From positions 2,976,001 to 3,040,000 of the forward strand of contig NZ_CP083950.1 of assembly GCF_006439395.2 (NCBI RefSeq): a stretch of 64,000 nt of DNA. Direction: 5' to 3'. The first letter of the stretch is position 1. Every line of letters begins with the position of its first letter. The notes under the pieces are model-generated. The model searched no databases. It saw nothing but the letters and a program-made list of their open reading frames with translations, and was not told where the DNA came from. This DNA is from Mesorhizobium sp. B4-1-4 (GTDB lineage Bacteria > Pseudomonadota > Alphaproteobacteria > Rhizobiales > Rhizobiaceae). The translations under genes and the position numbers were made by a program. Below, piece after piece: positions 55,615 to 64,000 of this stretch.

Positions 55615-56658
55615 TCAGGGAACGATGACGCCGCGGCCGGTGAACCGCCGGTTCTTGAAATCGTCGAGCGCGGTGTTGATGCTGGCAAGATTGTATTCGG
55701 TGTAGTGCATCTTCACCTTGCCGTCGGCGTTGAGTTCCATCAGTTCGACCAGCTCGGTAAAATTGCCGACCAGGCTGCCGCCGATGTTGATCTCCTCGAT
55801 GACCAGATGCGCGGTGGGCACGTTTATGTTGCCGCCATAGCCGACGACGAACAGTTGCCCGCCCTTGCGCACCATCTTCCAGCAGATGTTCTCGACGCCG
55901 AGTTCGCCGACGAAGTCGATCACCACATGGGCGCCGCCACCGGTGATCTGCTGGACCTCCCCGACGACGTTCGGCCCGCCATCGAGCACGAAGTCGGCGC
56001 CGAGATCCTTGGCCAGCACCTGCGCCGCTGGCTCGCGATCGACGGCGATGATCCGGCAACCCGAAATCGCGTGCAGCGATTGCAGCGCGATGTGGCCGAG
56101 CCCGCCGACGCCGAGCAGCACGCAGTAGCTTCCTGGTCGCAGCAGTTTGGCGGCGCGCTTGGCGGCGCGGTAGGCGGTGATGCCGGCATCGGCCAGCGGT
56201 GCCACTTCGATCGGCGTGACATTGGCGTTCAGCTTGATCAGCGAACGTTCGCTGGTGATGAAATACTCGGCGAAGCCGCCATTCATGCCAAGGCCGGGAA
56301 ATTGGCCGTTGTCGCAGTACATGTCTTCGCCATGGCGGCAATTGAGGCAGATGCCGCATGAGCGGAAGGGATGGCAGATAACCGCATCGCCGCGCTTGAC
56401 CGATTTTACACCGCTGCCGACCTCCTCGACCCATCCCGCATTTTCGTGACCCATGATGTAGGGCAAGAGCGTGCCCTCGGGATCCATGGTCGGCTTCCAC
56501 ACGCCTTCGATGATGTGCAGATCGGTGCGGCAGAGGCCGGCGGCACCCACCCGCACGATCACCTCGTCCGGCGCGGTGATCGTCGGCGCCTTGACCTCCT
56601 CGATCTTGAGCTGAACATTCATCTTCGGGTCATATTCGTACAGCCTGGCAGCTTTCAT
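55615..56658 (-). CDS. adh: Zinc-dependent NAD(P) alcohol dehydrogenase of the mim operon
   Basis: 347 residues; ATG at 56658 with a GAGAGGA ribosome site. Medium-chain dehydrogenase: catalytic zinc ligands C43 and H71 (GHEN), structural zinc cysteines C101, C104, C107 and C115 (CGICLNCRHGEDMYC) and the cofactor motif GVGGLGHIAL. In propane monooxygenase clusters of Gordonia and Mycobacterium an alcohol dehydrogenase at this place oxidises 2-propanol or a related alcohol to the ketone. Last gene of the operon, 38 bases after groEL. The substrate range is inferred from context. Confidence 0.92.
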   Translation of the reverse strand: MKAARLYEYDPKMNVQLKIEEVKAPTITAPDEVIVRVGAAGLCRTDLHIIEGVWKPTMDPEGTLLPYIMGHENAGWVEEVGSGVKSVKRGDAVICHPFRSCGICLNCRHGEDMYCDNGQFPGLGMNGGFAEYFITSERSLIKLNANVTPIEVAPLADAGITAYRAAKRAAKLLRPGSYCVLLGVGGLGHIALQSLHAISGCRIIAVDREPAAQVLAKDLGADFVLDGGPNVVGEVQQITGGGAHVVIDFVGELGVENICWKMVRKGGQLFVVGYGGNINVPTAHLVIEEINIGGSLVGNFTELVELMELNADGKVKMHYTEYNLASINTALDDFKNRRFTGRGVIVP

Positions 56659-56696
56659 CGTCTTGTCCTCTCAGCGTCGAGTTTGTCTGGAATGGT

Positions 56697-58328
56697 TCAA
56701 GCGCGGCCGAGCTTTTCGGAACCGCCGCCCCGCGCAGGGCCTGCGGTCGGATCCTCATCCTCGGCAAGATCGCCGATCAGCGTTTCGGTGGTCAGGATCA
56801 GCGTCGCCACCGAAGCCGCATTTGCGAGCGCGGTGTAGGTGACGCGGACGGGATCGATAATCCCTGCCTCGAACATGTTCTGGTAGCTGCCGGCGGATGC
56901 GTTGTAGCCGTAGCCGCCATTGATCCGCGTCACCTCGGCGACGACGGCTTCGGGATCGGCGCCGGCATTGGCGGCAATGCGCCACAGCGGCCGCGACAGA
57001 ACGGAGCGCACCAGGCGCACGCCTTCGGCGGTATCGCCGTCCACCCCGGCCGCCACCTTGTCGAGCAGCGGCGCGATCTGGGCGAGTGCCGAGCCGCCGC
57101 CGGCGACCACGCCCTCTTCGGACGCGGCGCGCACCGCATTCAGCGAATCCTCGATGAGCTGAATGGTTCGCTTCTGCTCGACCGGCGTGACCCCACCGGC
57201 ATAGAGGATTGCTGTGCCGCCGGAGAGCTTGGCCAGGCGTTCGCGCAGCTTGTCCTGGTCGATATTCGGCGGCGAGGCTTCGTACTGCCGCTGCACCTGG
57301 GCGCGGCGCGACGCGATCGCGGCATGATCGCCTCCGCCGCGAATGATCGAGGTATAGGACGAACTGGTTTTCACCCGGTCGGCCGTGCCGAGATCCTCGG
57401 CGGTGATGTCTTCCAGTCGGCCGCCGAGATCGCGCGCGATTACCTTGCCGCCGCTGATGATGGCCAGATCCTCCATCATCGCCTTGCGCCAATGGCCATA
57501 TTCCGGCGGATGGACGACGAGGTATTTTCCCGGCCCTTGCTTGCCGAGCAGCGTCACCACCACTTCCGGCGACATCTCCTCGGATACGATCAGCAACGGC
57601 CGGCCATTCTCGTCGGCAATGCGGCGAACCGCATCGAGCTGTCCCGGCTCCTTGATCTTGAGGTCAGTCATCAGGATGTAGGGCCGTTCGAGAACCGCCT
57701 CCATCTTCTCCTGGTCGGTCACCATATGATGCGAGAGATAGCCGCGTTCGAAGGACATGCCCTCGACGACGTCGAGCGTGGTCTCGGTGGTGACGCTGAA
57801 ATCGGTGGTGATGACGCCTTCGGCACCCACCCGCTGATGCGCCTCCGCCACCAGGGCGCCAAGTTTGGCGTTGGTCGCCGCAATGTTGGCGACCGACGCC
57901 AGGATGCCGTTGCCCTTGGCGGGTTTGGCGGAAGTCTTGAGCGCGGCCACCACCGCCGCCACGGCAAGGTCGATGCCCTTGCACAGATCGACGGATTTCA
58001 CCCCGCGCTCGTTCGCTTCGACGCCGCCCTGGATCAGCGCATTGGCGAGCACGATGGCTGTCGTGGTGCCATCGCCGGCGACCTCGTTGGTCTGCATCGA
58101 TACTTCGCGGACGACTTGCGCGCCCATGTTTTCGAAACGGTCGTGCAACTCGATCTCGGAGGCGATGCTGACACCGTCGCGGGTCACCATCGGCGTGCCG
58201 ATCGGCCGGTCGATCATGGCATTCATGCCTTTAGGGCCGAGCGTCGGCTCGACGGCGGCGGCGAGCCGGAAGACGCCGCGGGCGAGAGCGCGGCGAGCTT
58301 CGGAATTATGAAGCATTATCTTGGGCAT
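56697..58328 (-). CDS. mimG: GroEL-type chaperonin dedicated to the diiron monooxygenase
   Basis: 543 residues from an ATG at 58328 directly after GGAGGAACC. Chaperonin signatures are present (AVEPTLGPKGMNAMID, VAGDGTTTAIVLANALIQGG, EEGVVAGGGSALAQIAP), but it is divergent from housekeeping GroEL: the N-terminus reads MPKIMLHNSEARRALARGVF and the C-terminus lacks the GGM repeats, ending in a charged GGGSEKLGRA tail. No groES lies beside it. In Mycobacterium a chaperonin-like protein encoded with mimABCD (MimG) is needed for correct folding of the large hydroxylase subunit, and this gene has the same position. The reaction partner here is inferred. Confidence 0.92.
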   Translation of the reverse strand: MPKIMLHNSEARRALARGVFRLAAAVEPTLGPKGMNAMIDRPIGTPMVTRDGVSIASEIELHDRFENMGAQVVREVSMQTNEVAGDGTTTAIVLANALIQGGVEANERGVKSVDLCKGIDLAVAAVVAALKTSAKPAKGNGILASVANIAATNAKLGALVAEAHQRVGAEGVITTDFSVTTETTLDVVEGMSFERGYLSHHMVTDQEKMEAVLERPYILMTDLKIKEPGQLDAVRRIADENGRPLLIVSEEMSPEVVVTLLGKQGPGKYLVVHPPEYGHWRKAMMEDLAIISGGKVIARDLGGRLEDITAEDLGTADRVKTSSSYTSIIRGGGDHAAIASRRAQVQRQYEASPPNIDQDKLRERLAKLSGGTAILYAGGVTPVEQKRTIQLIEDSLNAVRAASEEGVVAGGGSALAQIAPLLDKVAAGVDGDTAEGVRLVRSVLSRPLWRIAANAGADPEAVVAEVTRINGGYGYNASAGSYQNMFEAGIIDPVRVTYTALANAASVATLILTTETLIGDLAEDEDPTAGPARGGGSEKLGRA

Positions 58329-58405
58329 GGTTCCTCCTTCCGCCTTACGGGCGGGTTGTTGGTTAGGGGCCTCGTGCAAGGGAGGCCGTTGCTGTCGGCT
58401 CTGCT

Positions 58406-59203
58406 TCAGGCGGTTGGTGCAACTCGCACCGGCACGCGATCCATGATGAAATCGACCAACGTCGGTTCGCCGTCGACCACATCCAGTTCCTTGTATCTGG
58501 TCTGCTTGAGTCCCCGGCACAGCGCGCCGTTGAACTCCATGTTGATGCGCACACCGCGCAACTCGGCGAGGTAGGCTGTGAGGGCGGCAGGCGGTATGGG
58601 TTGCCCTTCCCAGGTCACGAAGGCGGGTTCGTCAGCCCTGCGGCCGGGAAAACGCTCAAGCAGGGCCGCCCGGTATCTCGGCTTCTGTTTGGCTGCCTCG
58701 CCCGGCTCGAAACGCGCGACGTCATATGCCGGCAGGCCCATGCCGAGGATTTCGCGATCGGTAAGACCGTGCGCCTTGAGGCCGCGCAGAAGTGCCTCCT
58801 GTCGCCGCTTGAAGGCCTTCATCGCGAAGGTTTCGCGCAAGGCGCCGAGATCCTGATCCTCGGCAAGCACGGCGAAGATGTCGCCGAACGCCTTGCCGGC
58901 CTCCATGCCGCGATTGACCTCTTCGGCGAACATGTGATCGTGCAGCTTGACGCGATAGCCCGGTGACCAGGAAAGCTGGTCGAGTGCCTTGCGCACACCG
59001 TCCAGCATCAGGAACGCGAAGTTGGGCGAGCACCAGTAGGTCGGCAGCCGAAAATCTATCTCCACGCTGCCATCGCCCTTCACCTCCGCTCGCTCGACGA
59101 AACCCATCTCGGTGATGGGTTCGTCGAGTTCCGGGTCGTTGACCTCACCCAGGCGCCGCCAGAGTTCCTTCTGGCAGTCGCCGGAAATGCTGGCGGTTGC
59201 CAT
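58406..59203 (-). CDS. DUF59/MIP18-type iron-sulfur or metal assembly factor of the mim operon
   Basis: 265 residues; ATG at 59203, five bases after the amidohydrolase stop. Residues about 8-80 are a DUF59/MIP18 domain (RRLGEVNDPELDEPITEMGF, FRLPTYWCSPNFAFLMLDGV), found in PaaD and other factors that help insert iron or iron-sulfur centres. The remaining 180 residues (AKQKPRYRAALLERFPGRRA, RGVRINMEFNGALCRGLKQT) are conserved in propane-monooxygenase clusters as I recall, but have no known function. It probably helps to load the diiron centre or the reductase's 2Fe-2S cluster. The longer frame upstream overlaps the previous gene and is rejected. Confidence 0.83.
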   Translation of the reverse strand: MATASISGDCQKELWRRLGEVNDPELDEPITEMGFVERAEVKGDGSVEIDFRLPTYWCSPNFAFLMLDGVRKALDQLSWSPGYRVKLHDHMFAEEVNRGMEAGKAFGDIFAVLAEDQDLGALRETFAMKAFKRRQEALLRGLKAHGLTDREILGMGLPAYDVARFEPGEAAKQKPRYRAALLERFPGRRADEPAFVTWEGQPIPPAALTAYLAELRGVRINMEFNGALCRGLKQTRYKELDVVDGEPTLVDFIMDRVPVRVAPTA

Positions 59204-59208
59204 GGCCC

Positions 59209-60231
59209 TTACTCCGCCGCGATGCTGAAGGGCGAACTGGCGAGCGCCTTCTTCTTGGCTTCGACGTCGATGTCGTAGAGACGCGCGGCGTTGAGGCCGA
59301 GGATCTTCTCCTTGATCTCGTCGGTCAGTTGCACACCCCGTTCGGCGGCGATATCCTGCGGGATCTGGTAGGCCCAGAATTTCTCGACCAGCCAGCGCGG
59401 CGTCCAGATCGCATAGTCGGAGCCGAACAGGATCTTCTCCGGCCCGAGCCAGAACAGAAGCTCGGCGATGACCTCGCCGAAATAGCGCGGGCGTGCGTGG
59501 ATGAAGGGCAGTGCCACCGCCAAGCCGCCATAGACGTTGGTTTCCTGCGTGGCGATCCAGCAGAAATCGTCGAGACGCGGCAGGCCACAATGCTCGACGA
59601 TCCAGTTGAGGCCCTGGAAATCCGTCGCCGCGTGGTCAACGTCATGCACGTCGAAGGCGTCCTTCGAAAGTGGAATGATCGTCGGTCCCTTGTGGACGTG
59701 AATGTTGCGGATGCCGAGCTTGTCGCAGAGTTCGAAGCATTTGTAGGCATCGGGATCGGTGAGCTTCCAGCCTTTGGAGGCGCCGTTCCACTCGGCCGTG
59801 TACATCTTCACGCCCTTGACGTTATAGGTCTCCTTAAGGAAGTGGATGTACTCCAGCGCCTTCTCGCCATCGCGCGGGTCGAAGGCGCCGTTGACGATGA
59901 AACGCTCGGGGTAGCGCTTGGCCACCTCGGCATTGCGCTCGATCGTGTTGAAGCCGTTCTTGTAGAAATCCTTGAGATAGGTCGACTGGACGATCGCCAT
60001 ATCGTCGGGACCGTCGATGAACAGGTCGCGATAGAGATCGTCGGCGCTGTATTTCTCGAACTTGCTCTTCTCCCACAGCTGTTCCTTGGGGCTCAAGCCC
60101 GTGTGGTAGGCATAGAAGCACTCGATGAACTGCTTGCCGTGGATGTTCTTCTGGTTCTCCGGGCTGCCGTCCCAGAAATGGGTGTGGCCGTCGACCACGA
60201 AAATGTCCTTGCCTTCCGGTGTTCTGTACAT
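59209..60231 (-). CDS. Amidohydrolase-family (ACMSD/TIM-barrel) protein of the mim operon
   Basis: 340 residues. Metal-dependent hydrolase of the amidohydrolase_2 group: VVDGHTHFWDG near the N-terminus (metal-binding HTH), a central IHVHKG histidine pair, WIVEHCG, and KILFGSDYAIW with the late aspartate. Genes of this family occur between mimD/prmD and groEL in actinobacterial and alphaproteobacterial clusters; their role is not established. They may act on a carboxylated or cyclic intermediate, or support folding. It lies 73 bases after the coupling protein gene. Confidence 0.88.
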   Translation of the reverse strand: MYRTPEGKDIFVVDGHTHFWDGSPENQKNIHGKQFIECFYAYHTGLSPKEQLWEKSKFEKYSADDLYRDLFIDGPDDMAIVQSTYLKDFYKNGFNTIERNAEVAKRYPERFIVNGAFDPRDGEKALEYIHFLKETYNVKGVKMYTAEWNGASKGWKLTDPDAYKCFELCDKLGIRNIHVHKGPTIIPLSKDAFDVHDVDHAATDFQGLNWIVEHCGLPRLDDFCWIATQETNVYGGLAVALPFIHARPRYFGEVIAELLFWLGPEKILFGSDYAIWTPRWLVEKFWAYQIPQDIAAERGVQLTDEIKEKILGLNAARLYDIDVEAKKKALASSPFSIAAE

Positions 60232-60304
60232 TGTTGCCTCCGCAGCAAATCGCGTTGAACGGTTCGGCGCACCGCACCAGCGGCGCGCCAGATTTTTTCG
60301 GCGG

Positions 60305-60676
60305 CTATTCGATATATTCGAACATCTCGTCCATGTTGCCGAACAGGATCACGGTGTTGTCGTCGACACGAACCATGCGGCCGTAATGGGTGGAGGTGTT
60401 GACCTCGAAGGTCTCGGCCGACATGTCGCGGCCGAGATATTCGCCGATCGCGTCCATCTTGAAGATCAGCTTGCCGTCGCCGTCGATGCGGATCAGTGCC
60501 GGCTGGTAGGTGATGGTCACCCCCGGCTTCTGGCCCATGAATTCGGCGATCGCCCTCGCTTCGACCGAGTCGTTCATGGTGACGCCGCACTGATGCGAAA
60601 TCGTCTGCTCGAAGGTGATATCCTTCATCGCCTTGAAGATGTTGGAATGCGTTGCGTCGCGTGCAGATAGTGACAT
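60305..60676 (-). CDS. mimD: Diiron monooxygenase coupling (regulatory) protein
   Basis: 123 residues; ATG at 60676 with AGGAG upstream. It matches the MmoB/DmpM/PrmD effector family: NIFKAMKDITFEQTISHQCG, VTMNDSVEARAIAEFMGQ, KPGVTITYQPALIRIDGDGK and FEVNTSTHYGRMVRVDDNTV. These cofactor-free proteins bind the hydroxylase and tune electron transfer and oxygen activation. Fourth gene of the set, 17 bases after the small subunit gene. Confidence 0.93.
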   Translation of the reverse strand: MSLSARDATHSNIFKAMKDITFEQTISHQCGVTMNDSVEARAIAEFMGQKPGVTITYQPALIRIDGDGKLIFKMDAIGEYLGRDMSAETFEVNTSTHYGRMVRVDDNTVILFGNMDEMFEYIE

Positions 60677-60693
60677 GACGATTTTCTCCTGTT

Positions 60694-61752
60694 TCAGCGC
60701 TTGAGGCCGAGTTCGCCGAGGATCTGGCCAATCCGTTCCTCGGATTTGGCACGGACATCGACGAAAGCGACGGGCTTGGAATGCGGCATCGACCAGATCG
60801 GCTGCAGGCCGGTGGCTGCCTTGTCGGCGAGTGCGCCGTGCTTCTTGACCCAGCCTTGGAAGAGCTTCTTGTTCGCCGCGCCGTATTTCTCGTCGTTGGC
60901 GAGCATGTGGATCAGGTCGATCGTGTTGGCGAGGTTGCGCTCGTAGTCCGCCTCGGCCGCCGAGATCACCGCAGGCGTGATGAAGTCGTGGTTGGCGGCG
61001 GCGATCTGCATCAGGAAACCAGAGCGGAACATCTCGCCGACCAGCGGCTCGAAGACGATGTTGATGGCGAAATACTGCTCGAGATAATCGGTCGCGCCCA
61101 TGATGGTCTCGACCGCTTCGCGCGTGCCCTGCCAGTTCTTGTCCTCGAGCCAGGCCTTCTTGCCGAGTTCGTCGTCCCAGCCCGGCAGGTCCATGCCGAT
61201 CTCGGCAAGATAGAGCGTGATGTCCTGGGCAAGCCGCAGCTTGTATGACGAGTTGGTCAGCGTCGCGTTGTTGATCATCTGGGTGTAGCCGTAACGCTGC
61301 GCCTGCATCAGCGAGGTGCCGAGCCCGAATTCGGCATGCTTCCAGGCGCCGAGCTGCGTCTGCAGGATCTTGACCCAGGCCTTGTCGAAGGTCTTCGGCG
61401 CACCCGACTTGCGGGCATTGTTGATGACGCTTTGCACCATCGTCTCGATCTTCGACTGGCGCTGATAGTGCGTGCGCTCCCACTCCTGGTCGGGGGCGCG
61501 GAAGGCATGCCAGTTGGAGCTCTGGGCGGCGGTGTTCTGCTTGACATAGGCGCCCTTGCCGTCGGCGAAGGAGATGATCCAATCCTGGATCAGGTAGCGT
61601 TCCGGATCGGGCTGAACGTCGACCGTCATGTCTTCGTAGTGTGTGGCACGCTGGCCTTTCGGCTCGAAGTACCGGTATTTCCGGCTATCGGAGTCGGCGA
61701 AGATCGCGGCACCAGCGGCACCGGAACCGACTGAACTCGAGGTTGCAGGCAT
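60694..61752 (-). CDS. mimC: Diiron monooxygenase hydroxylase, small (beta) subunit
   Basis: 352 residues; ATG at 61752 with GGGAGAGAG upstream; the longer frame running into the reductase gene is rejected. It has the beta-subunit pattern of propane/phenol-type hydroxylases: YFEPKGQRATHYEDMTVDVQ, RYLIQDWIISFADGKGAYVK, AEFGLGTSLMQAQRYGYT, QDITLYLAEIGMDLPGWDDE. It lacks iron ligands, as expected, and forms the A2B2 (or A2B2C2-like) core with the large subunit. Third gene of the mimABCD order. Confidence 0.93.
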   Translation of the reverse strand: MPATSSSVGSGAAGAAIFADSDSRKYRYFEPKGQRATHYEDMTVDVQPDPERYLIQDWIISFADGKGAYVKQNTAAQSSNWHAFRAPDQEWERTHYQRQSKIETMVQSVINNARKSGAPKTFDKAWVKILQTQLGAWKHAEFGLGTSLMQAQRYGYTQMINNATLTNSSYKLRLAQDITLYLAEIGMDLPGWDDELGKKAWLEDKNWQGTREAVETIMGATDYLEQYFAINIVFEPLVGEMFRSGFLMQIAAANHDFITPAVISAAEADYERNLANTIDLIHMLANDEKYGAANKKLFQGWVKKHGALADKAATGLQPIWSMPHSKPVAFVDVRAKSEERIGQILGELGLKR

Positions 61753-61799
61753 AGTCTCTCTCCCTTGTTGCAGTTGTGGTTGGCTTGGCACGACCGCCC

Positions 61800-62861
61800 T
61801 CAATGGGCCGGCGTTGCACCTGCCGATGTGGTGAATTTGTCGAAGAAGATCCGCTCGGTCTCGAAGCCGTTCATGAACAGCACCGGCTGCAGCGCATCGA
61901 TCATCGGCGGCGGGCCACAGGCATGGACATCGCCCTGCCCGTCGACCGCCAATTGCTTGAGCTTGGCATCGACACTCTGGTGCACGAAGCCACGCTCGCC
62001 TTGCCATTCGGCGTCGTCATTGGCGTGCGACAGCACGGGAATGAAGGTGACGTCGGAATGATTGCCGACCAACTCGGCGATCCTGTCGAGATAGAACAGG
62101 TCGTTGCGGGTGCGGGCGCCGTAGAAGAAATAGACCGGACGTTTCTCGCCGCTCTTCAGGTGGTCGTTGAGGATCGACCAGATCGGCGACATGCCCGAAC
62201 CGGCGCCGACCAGGATTAGCGGTCCTTGCCGTTCGTCGCGGCGGAAGCAGGTTCCGTAGGGTCCGACGACGGTGACTTCGGCTCCGGCCCTGATGCCTCC
62301 GGAATCGAGTTCTCCCGAGAACTTTCCTTCGGGGTATTTTTTGATGATGAAGGAGAGTTTTTGGGTTTGGTCCGGCGTATTTGCCATGGAGAACGAGCGC
62401 GTAATCGTCTCCCCTTTTTGCGTGGTAACCGTGATGTCGACATATTGCCCCGCCCAAAACTTCATCGGCGAGCCGAGTTCGATCTCGATGCCGCGAATGT
62501 CGTGGGTCAGCTGCTCGATGCGAGCAATCCGGCCCTTGTATGTTTTAACGGCGATCGCCTTCGCCAGAATCTCCTCGTCGTAGTTGAGAAGCTCGACTTC
62601 CAGGTCGGAGTAGGCGATGCAACGGCACAACAGGACGTGCCCGTTTTCCTTCTCCATGTCGTTCAGCGCGAAGGTCGAGTATTTCAGCATGTCGACTTCG
62701 CCTTCGAGCAGCACGCTTTTGCAGGCCGAGCACTGCCCCTCCTTGCAGCCGTGCGGCAGCGCGATGCCCTGACGAAACGCGGCGTTGAGCACCGTTTCGC
62801 CATTCTCGACATCGAACTCGACACCGACTGGGCTGAGCCTGACCGTGTGGGTTTCCGACAT
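61800..62861 (-). CDS. mimB: Diiron monooxygenase reductase (2Fe-2S/FAD/NADH)
   Basis: 353 residues from the ATG at 62861 with GGAGG upstream; an ATG seven codons earlier has no such site. The N-terminal plant-type ferredoxin domain has cluster cysteines C39, C44, C47 (CKEGQCSAC) and C79. The FAD domain carries RSFSMANTP, and the NADH domain LILVGAGSGMSPIWSIL and CGPPPMIDA. It passes electrons from NADH to the diiron hydroxylase. Second gene of the set, 51 bases after the large subunit. Confidence 0.95.
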   Translation of the reverse strand: MSETHTVRLSPVGVEFDVENGETVLNAAFRQGIALPHGCKEGQCSACKSVLLEGEVDMLKYSTFALNDMEKENGHVLLCRCIAYSDLEVELLNYDEEILAKAIAVKTYKGRIARIEQLTHDIRGIEIELGSPMKFWAGQYVDITVTTQKGETITRSFSMANTPDQTQKLSFIIKKYPEGKFSGELDSGGIRAGAEVTVVGPYGTCFRRDERQGPLILVGAGSGMSPIWSILNDHLKSGEKRPVYFFYGARTRNDLFYLDRIAELVGNHSDVTFIPVLSHANDDAEWQGERGFVHQSVDAKLKQLAVDGQGDVHACGPPPMIDALQPVLFMNGFETERIFFDKFTTSAGATPAH

Positions 62862-62912
62862 ACGGACCTCCAGTGAAAGCAAGGGGCGGGACGAACCCGC
62901 CCCCTGACCTGA

Positions 62913-64000
62913 TCAGTTGCAAGGATTGATGGTGAAGCCGGCCCGGTATTCGGCCAGATGCTTCTCACGGTCCGCGGGCGACATGGCACGCAGCGCGTTG
63001 AGCGGCGATCCGAGCGTGTTGCCGCGTACATCGTCAAGCGTCCACATCTCCTTGTCGTCGAAGCGCAGATGCGGTTGCGGAACCAGCGTCTTGCCGTCGG
63101 AGCGGACGAAGTTCAGGTCCTTGATGGCATCAGCCAGGTCCCAGCCGTCATAGAGCGTCTCCCACTCGCGCTTGCCGCTGAAACGGCCCATCGCGGGCGT
63201 CGGACGGCCCTCATACTCGTCGTTGAAGGCGACCATCGTGGTCCAGCGGTCGAGCTCGTGAGCGAATGTGTAGAGTTCGCCGTTGATCTCGCCGACCACC
63301 ATGTCCTCGCGGATCAGGCAGGGGACGAGGCAAGACCAGCAGCGGTGCGGATAGACGTAGCCGACATCGCTGTTGAACAGCAGCACCTTCTCGCCCTTGT
63401 GGCTGAGCTTGGCGTACCATTTCCAGAAATCGCCGAATTCGGCGTACCAGCCCGGATACTTGTGCTCGAACCACTCGAAGTCCTTGTCGGTCTGGGCCTC
63501 GATGCGCCAGAAATTGACCGGCCAGCCGACCGCGAAGAACTGCCCGACCTTGTGGACGTAGTTCTTCTTGGTGATGCGCTCCCAAGCCGCCTGGACGTCG
63601 TCGTGATGGACCTTGATGCCGTATTTCTCGAGCGGCAGCATGTAGGTGCGATAGTAGTCCTCATAGATCCAGCGGTGCCACATTTCCGCGTAGGACTCCT
63701 TGTTCTTGTCGCGGTTGGTGGTGCCGTATTCGATGAAAGTGCCGATTGCCGCATCGACGATCGCGTGGTTCTGCCAGAAGGCGTAGCGCAGGTCGCGTTC
63801 AAGCAGCAGATGGTTCTCCGGCTCCTTGAGCGCCGCCATCAGCAGCGAATGGCCATTGCCGATGTGCCGGCTCTCGTCCGACTGCACCGACAGGAAGACG
63901 GTCGGCAGCGCATAGTCGCCGTTGCGGGCGGCCTCCGAAGGCATGGCGACGAACAGTGTGTTGGTGAAGGCGGTCTCGGCCACCACGGTCAGGTACATGC
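62913..64000 (-). CDS. mimA: Diiron monooxygenase hydroxylase, large (alpha) subunit, C-terminal part (runs off window)
   Basis: At least 362 residues to the window edge, with no start yet reached. Full-length relatives are about 545 residues. The second half of the diiron site is visible: a glutamate in VVAETAFTNTL and the ExxH-type motif SDESRHIGNGH. Further on, RCWSCLVPC and the acidic C-terminus DREKHLAEYRAGFTINPCN match propane 2-monooxygenase and phenol-type soluble diiron monooxygenases (PrmA/MimA). It is the catalytic subunit that inserts oxygen into small alkanes, ketones or phenols. First gene of the operon; its promoter, probably sigma54 dependent, lies beyond the window. Confidence 0.93.
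   Translation of the reverse strand, partial: MYLTVVAETAFTNTLFVAMPSEAARNGDYALPTVFLSVQSDESRHIGNGHSLLMAALKEPENHLLLERDLRYAFWQNHAIVDAAIGTFIEYGTTNRDKNKESYAEMWHRWIYEDYYRTYMLPLEKYGIKVHHDDVQAAWERITKKNYVHKVGQFFAVGWPVNFWRIEAQTDKDFEWFEHKYPGWYAEFGDFWKWYAKLSHKGEKVLLFNSDVGYVYPHRCWSCLVPCLIREDMVVGEINGELYTFAHELDRWTTMVAFNDEYEGRPTPAMGRFSGKREWETLYDGWDLADAIKDLNFVRSDGKTLVPQPHLRFDDKEMWTLDDVRGNTLGSPLNALRAMSPADREKHLAEYRAGFTINPCN

Noticed and set aside
59204..59590. Upstream extension of the DUF59 gene frame
   Set aside because: It is antisense-free but lies within the amidohydrolase gene and does not resemble protein; the ATG at 59203 fits the family.
1..64000. CRISPR array, insertion sequence or integrase
   Set aside because: No regular spacer-repeat pattern, transposase or integrase motif was seen; the only strong repeats are RTX coding repeats.

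Overview
The window reads as a chromosomal or accessory stretch of an alphaproteobacterium of the order Rhizobiales, most likely Mesorhizobium or a close relative. The main grounds are high GC, rhizobial gene types, and a 355-residue cyclic-nucleotide-gated K+ channel that matches, as I recall it, the MloK1 channel of Mesorhizobium loti in length and almost all of its sequence. No database was searched; all assignments rest on motifs visible in the sequence and on recalled families.

Layout. (1) 1-11.3 kb is a surface-glycan locus: the start of a CapD/EpsC-like nucleotide-sugar enzyme at the left edge (minus), a translationally coupled operon of three GT2 glycosyltransferases, one 1001-residue GT2 / NodS-like methyltransferase / NodB-like deacetylase fusion and an ABC exporter (plus), then a UDP-xylose synthase and UDP-sugar 4-epimerase pair (minus). 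(2) 11.5-20.0 kb holds a ProXWV-type betaine ABC importer (minus), a divergent LysR regulator, and a three-gene oxidative operon: FMN-dependent monooxygenase, flavin reductase fused to a MarR-like domain, and a GMC oxidoreductase. This looks like uptake and breakdown of a quaternary-amine-type or related compound. (3) 20.3-25.9 kb holds the MloK1-like channel, a sensor kinase lacking its ATPase domain, and a response regulator / hybrid kinase pair with a good sigma70 promoter. (4) 26.7-40.9 kb encodes a 2841-residue secreted RTX protein with an animal-type haem peroxidase domain and all expected catalytic residues, a type I secretion ATPase, a second RTX protein of 747 residues and an HlyD-type adaptor. 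It resembles bacterial Mn(II)-oxidising peroxidases of the MopA type. (5) 41.0-48.3 kb is an accessory patch: small membrane protein, stand-alone YcaO enzyme, adenylate cyclase with TPRs, an unknown protein whose C-terminus resembles NHLP-type RiPP leaders, a secreted subtilisin and a DUF1501 protein. (6) 48.6-52.7 kb is a decayed patch: a frameshifted HWE kinase, an SDR flanked by imperfect direct repeats, and an SDR whose N-terminus has been replaced. (7) 52.9 kb to the right edge is a propane/phenol-type soluble diiron monooxygenase operon (mimABCD order, minus, with mimA running off the window), with an amidohydrolase, a DUF59 iron-sulfur factor, a dedicated GroEL and a Zn-alcohol dehydrogenase, and a convergent sigma54 activator.

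How the parts work together: the glycan locus makes nucleotide sugars, builds and decorates a saccharide, and flips or exports it. The peroxidase unit encodes its own inner-membrane secretion pair but no TolC. The mim operon would oxidise a small alkane, ketone or phenol and pass the alcohol to the dehydrogenase, under a GAF-domain sigma54 activator. The candidates for little-described biology are the RTX peroxidase secretion unit, the GT2-NodS-NodB fusion, and the YcaO / NHLP-like / subtilisin patch.
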